Assembly: GCA_002772745.1 (NCBI GenBank)
Contig: PFDV01000009.1
Span: forward strand, 1-42,212
Source: Candidatus Peregrinibacteria bacterium CG10_big_fil_rev_8_21_14_0_10_55_24
GTDB taxonomy: Bacteria > Patescibacteriota > Gracilibacteria > Peribacterales > Peribacteraceae
Reading direction: 5' to 3'
DNA length: 42,212 bases
The notes under the pieces were generated by a model that saw only the letters and a program-made list of their open reading frames with translations, had not been told where the DNA came from and searched no databases. The position numbers and the translations under genes are program-made. Shown piece by piece: positions 39,670 to 42,212 of this stretch. Numbering within the stretch: position 1 is the first letter of the stretch; each line of letters opens with the position of its first letter.

Positions 39670-41805
39670 CTATATGCACTCCATAGGATCGACATCGACG
39701 ACAACATCGCTGAGATCAAGATAGGGGAGGAGTGCAGAAGGATTGTCACCCTTGAGAAGCACATGCCATGCGACGCCGGCGCTGGCGAGCACGGGTGCCG
39801 AAGTGACGCTCACTGTTTGTCTATGTTCGTGTGCTGCGGTCTCTGCTTGCACATGCAGGATACGGGCGCGGTGCAGCGCATCCCTTCGCAGGATCAATCG
39901 AATCATTTGTGTCGATGGCGGATACCCGAATTGCATGCGCAGCTTGAGTTCCTCGTTAAGGAATTCCTCCGTGCGGTGCTGTGCTGCATAGCGGACCTCC
40001 GGTGCCTGCGGACGGAAGGTTTGGATGATGACGTCTCCGGGTTTGGCGCGGCCGCTCCTCCCCGTGAGTTGGGTGAGGAGATCGAAGATGCGCTCACCAG
40101 CGCGGAAGTGCGGTAGTGATAACCCGATGTCTGCAATAAGCACGGCTGCGAGCGTGACCTGAGGAAGGTCCAGTCCTTTGACCACCGATTGCGTACCCAA
40201 GAGAATATCTGCTCTCCTTTCGCGCATGGTCTTGAGGAGAAGGCGCATTTGTTCGGGGTGTGTCAGCGTATCGCTGTCGGCGCGCAGCAGCCGTGCCATG
40301 GGGAATCGTCGTGCGAGGATCTCTTCGATGCGCTGCGTTCCCGCGCCCACGGCATGGAGCCGCACAGAGCCGCACGCCGGGCACTGCGCAGGGACATCCG
40401 CCTGCATGCCCGAGGTGTGGTCCAGTAGGTACGGTGTACCACCTGCGCCGCGGTGGAGGGTAAAGGGAAGATTTGAAGAAGGCGATACGACTCTCCGGCG
40501 ACAATCCAAACACAAGAGCGCGCTCGCTATTCCGCGACGGTTGAGGAAGAGCACGGATTGCTCCTCCCGCTTCAGTCGCTCCTCAATGGCTTCGAGCAGG
40601 GGAGGGGAAAAGGGGTAGAGGGAACCAAACTTCACTTGAGCCAAATCTACTATTTGTACGTGTGGGAGCGGATGGCTTCCGTAACGTTCCTCAAGGCGAA
40701 CGAGGTGGTACTCTGCGCTTTTTGCTCGTGCCCAGGATTCCAGCGATGGCGTTGCGGTACCCAGCACCAGCTTTGCACCAGTCTGACGGCAGAGCTCCTG
40801 AGCGGTTTCACGCGCATGGTAGTGCGGGGTCTGTTCATTCTTGTACGTCCACTCGTGTTCCTCATCAATGATGAGGAGCCCCAGGTGTTTCAGCGGGGAG
40901 AAGAGAGCGCTCCTGGAACCGATGACGAGTGCGATTCCGCCGCGATGGATGCGCACCCACGTCGCGCGCCGCTCCTTGGGAGTCAGTCTGCTGTGGACGA
41001 TGGCGATACGTTCAGGAGGCAAGAGCGAACGAAAACGCTCGATGCAGTGTTCGGTGAGCAGGATCTCCGGGACCAGAAGCATGGCCTGCTTTCCGGAACC
41101 GACGCACTGTGCAATCAGCTGCGCATACACCTCCGTTTTGCCACTCGAAGTGATGCCGAAGAGGAGCGAAGGGCGCTTGTCCTTGTGCATCGCCTGAGTA
41201 ACTTGTTGCTGTGTGGGCGTTAATTTCGGGGCTTCAATGTCGATGTGCAAAAGAGGTTGTCTCTCCCCTTCGGCTTCTTCCTGCATGACGGAAAGTATCC
41301 CGCGTTCGGCAAGTGCCTTGATCGTTGCGCTGCTTGCACCGGTTGCCTCCCGAATCTCTTCTCGTGTCAGATCACCTCTGTGTGCAAGTTCTTCGACAAT
41401 GGCTTGTTGTTTACTGCCGCGTAAGGGTGCATTCGATTCTTGCAGTCGGTAGACCGTGCGTATATCGGGCACGAGCGCGCTCCACGGGGGGGAGGGGAGC
41501 CAGACCTTGAGTGCCTGCCGCAGCGAGCACGCGTAGTGCTTGGCCATCCACCGAAGGGTGGAGATTTGCGCCTGAGTGAGGAGTGGAGCGTCACCCAGGA
41601 GTTTCTCTACTGCTTTGAGCTCGTACGCTTTGGCCTTGTGAGCCTCTTCGATTTCTACAACGATCCCTTCCACCGTGCGATTTCTCAAAGGAACGTGCAC
41701 GTGGCTTCCCAAAGCCAGGTTGAGTGCTCCTGTGTCGTAGGTCAGCCCCTCGGCAATGCCTGGGGAGCGCGACGCGGTGAGAACCGTACAGTGCGTTTTG
41801 GCCAT
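39670..41805 (-). CDS. priA: Primosomal protein N' (PriA helicase), with one zinc site lost
   Basis: 711 residues. A 3'-5' superfamily 2 helicase that restarts stalled replication forks. N-terminal 3'-DNA-binding domain 1-~105 (GSHVHVPLRNRTVEGIVVEI). Walker A GITSSGKTEVY (217-227), DEEH box (314-317), LGTATPSLES, SVLFLNRRGIAS, LLGTQSVVKGLDLPQVTLAAVLIAD and QLTGRSGRAKPGDVIIQTF are intact. In the Cys-rich insertion the outer pairs remain (CLDC 432-435; CPAC 475-478), but the four inner positions are Ser441, Ser444, Asp462 and Ser465, so one of the two usual zinc ions cannot be held. Helicase motifs are complete, so the protein is probably active. ATG 41805 gives the family N-terminus; a weak CATCAT lies 8 nt upstream. 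Confidence 0.94.
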   Translation of the reverse strand: MAKTHCTVLTASRSPGIAEGLTYDTGALNLALGSHVHVPLRNRTVEGIVVEIEEAHKAKAYELKAVEKLLGDAPLLTQAQISTLRWMAKHYACSLRQALKVWLPSPPWSALVPDIRTVYRLQESNAPLRGSKQQAIVEELAHRGDLTREEIREATGASSATIKALAERGILSVMQEEAEGERQPLLHIDIEAPKLTPTQQQVTQAMHKDKRPSLLFGITSSGKTEVYAQLIAQCVGSGKQAMLLVPEILLTEHCIERFRSLLPPERIAIVHSRLTPKERRATWVRIHRGGIALVIGSRSALFSPLKHLGLLIIDEEHEWTYKNEQTPHYHARETAQELCRQTGAKLVLGTATPSLESWARAKSAEYHLVRLEERYGSHPLPHVQIVDLAQVKFGSLYPFSPPLLEAIEERLKREEQSVLFLNRRGIASALLCLDCRRRVVSPSSNLPFTLHRGAGGTPYLLDHTSGMQADVPAQCPACGSVRLHAVGAGTQRIEEILARRFPMARLLRADSDTLTHPEQMRLLLKTMRERRADILLGTQSVVKGLDLPQVTLAAVLIADIGLSLPHFRAGERIFDLLTQLTGRSGRAKPGDVIIQTFRPQAPEVRYAAQHRTEEFLNEELKLRMQFGYPPSTQMIRLILRRDALHRARILHVQAETAAHEHRQTVSVTSAPVLASAGVAWHVLLKGDNPSALLPYLDLSDVVVDVDPMECI

Positions 41806-42099
41806 GGATGCCTATGATGCGCTTCAAAGGAAAAAGGGGCAACGCAGCGAGAGGTGGAGGCGCTCAAACACAAAAAGTCATCCTCACTCCTGTGGCTTTT
41901 CACTGGCATTCACTAGTTGATGCGGCTTGCCATGAGCGAGCGGCAACTCTTAGGCCTTTCGAGCTTCGCTCTATGGGCTCACTTTGAATAGCCAACCTCC
42001 GCTCCTGGTGGGCTTGCTATCCGTAGCGCAGCGCTTTCGAAAGCAGTGTTGTGATCACAGTCCAGGAGCTACGGTCGGCATCCTTCGCTGTGCGAAGGA
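41806..42099. other. Intergenic region with nested inverted repeats
   Basis: No gene seen. It holds GCTTTCGAAAGC (42033-42044, perfect palindrome) enclosed by an 8-bp inverted repeat GCTCCTGG (42001-42008) / CCAGGAGC (42062-42069), GTGATCAC (42051-42058), and finally the hairpin that ends at the tRNA-Pro CCA. Confidence 0.55.
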
Positions 42100-42101
42100 T
42101 G
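42082..42101. repeat. Hairpin ending in the tRNA-Pro CCA
   Basis: CATCCTTCGC pairs perfectly with GCGAAGGATG around a TGT-type loop. The right arm ends within the CCA complement of the tRNA (42100-42102). Arm ends are accurate to within 2-3 bases. Confidence 0.7.
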
Positions 42102-42176
42102 GTCGGGGCGGCGCGACTCGAACGCGCGACCTCCTGCTCCCAAAGCAGGCACTCTAGCCAACTGAGCTACGCCCCG
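42100..42176 (-). tRNA. tRNA-Pro(UGG)
   Basis: Minus strand: acceptor CGGGGCG/CGCCCCG, D-arm AGCTCAGTTGGCTAGAGT, anticodon stem CCTGC/GCAGG with loop TTTGGGA (anticodon TGG), T-arm CGCGTTCGAGTCGCG, discriminator A, CCA encoded at 42100-42102. TATGCT at 42187-42192 lies 10 nt upstream. Confidence 0.95.
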
Positions 42177-42186
42177 TCTCTTGGGT

Positions 42187-42192
42187 AGCATA
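42187..42192 (-). promoter_or_regulatory. -10 hexamer TATGCT for tRNA-Pro
   Basis: 10 nt before the mature 5' end, near the right edge of the window. Confidence 0.4.
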
Positions 42193-42212
42193 GAGAAAAG
42201 ATAGCTATGTGC

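Noticed and set aside
1-42212. UGA read as glycine (Gracilibacteria-type code)
   Set aside because: Several genes with well-defined family C-termini (rsmH, pyrH, the C39 lipoprotein) end at UGA, and no in-frame UGA interrupts conserved domains.

Overview
The window looks like chromosomal DNA of a small-genome bacterium with a Gram-positive-like or otherwise unusual envelope. My best guess is a Candidate Phyla Radiation lineage of the Peregrinibacteria/Peribacteria type. This is inference from content: giant extracellular proteins built from Cys-rich DUF4215 (Myxococcus-type) repeats, a single-copy housekeeping set, a non-oxidative pentose-phosphate/lower-glycolysis gene set, and moderately GC-rich DNA. 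UGA is used as a stop (rsmH, pyrH, the C39 lipoprotein), so the UGA-glycine code of Gracilibacteria/Absconditabacteria does not apply.

Layout. (1) 1-2439 (-): 5' part of a large surface protein with an N-terminal transposase-type HTH, one membrane segment, a dockerin-like repeat pair and tail-fibre-like modules; it runs off the left edge. (2) 2832-12763: tRNA-Ser(UGA), NAD(P)HX epimerase and transketolase (-), a C39-like lipoprotein (-), transaldolase (+), 6-phosphogluconate dehydrogenase (+), ROK sugar kinase (-) and a P2A-type cation ATPase (+). (3) 12764-13526: AT-rich stretch with an orphan gene, a degenerate tRNA 3'-end copy and tRNA-Ser(GCU). (4) 13593-15639: L,D-transpeptidase-like protein (-), rsmH and an FtsL-like protein (+). 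(5) 15719-34325: three modular surface proteins of 673, 2924 and 2089 residues (+), interrupted only by pyruvate kinase (-). (6) 34381-35283: an AT-rich P-loop kinase and tRNA-Arg(UCU), both (-). (7) 35344-38388: pyrH, frr, an extended purQ and a SpoU-type methylase (+). (8) 38392-42176: a bactofilin-like membrane protein, priA and tRNA-Pro(UGG), all (-).

How the genes fit together. Transketolase, transaldolase, 6-phosphogluconate dehydrogenase, ROK kinase and pyruvate kinase make a sugar-phosphate core, here mostly as separately promoted genes rather than one operon. rsmH/ftsL-like, the L,D-transpeptidase and the bactofilin-like protein are envelope or division functions. The three giant proteins share recurring Cys-rich modules and were probably assembled from one module pool; two are translationally overlapping (ATGCGTAA).

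Two genome-scale signals are visible that no single gene explains. First, in most genes a -10-like hexamer, often within TGCTATAMT, lies only 5-12 nt before the start codon, implying widespread leaderless transcription; this also decided several starts. Second, all four tRNA genes have their encoded CCA end embedded in, or forming one arm of, a palindrome, and both tRNA-Ser genes have a second, partial copy of their 3' end about 90-110 bp downstream.
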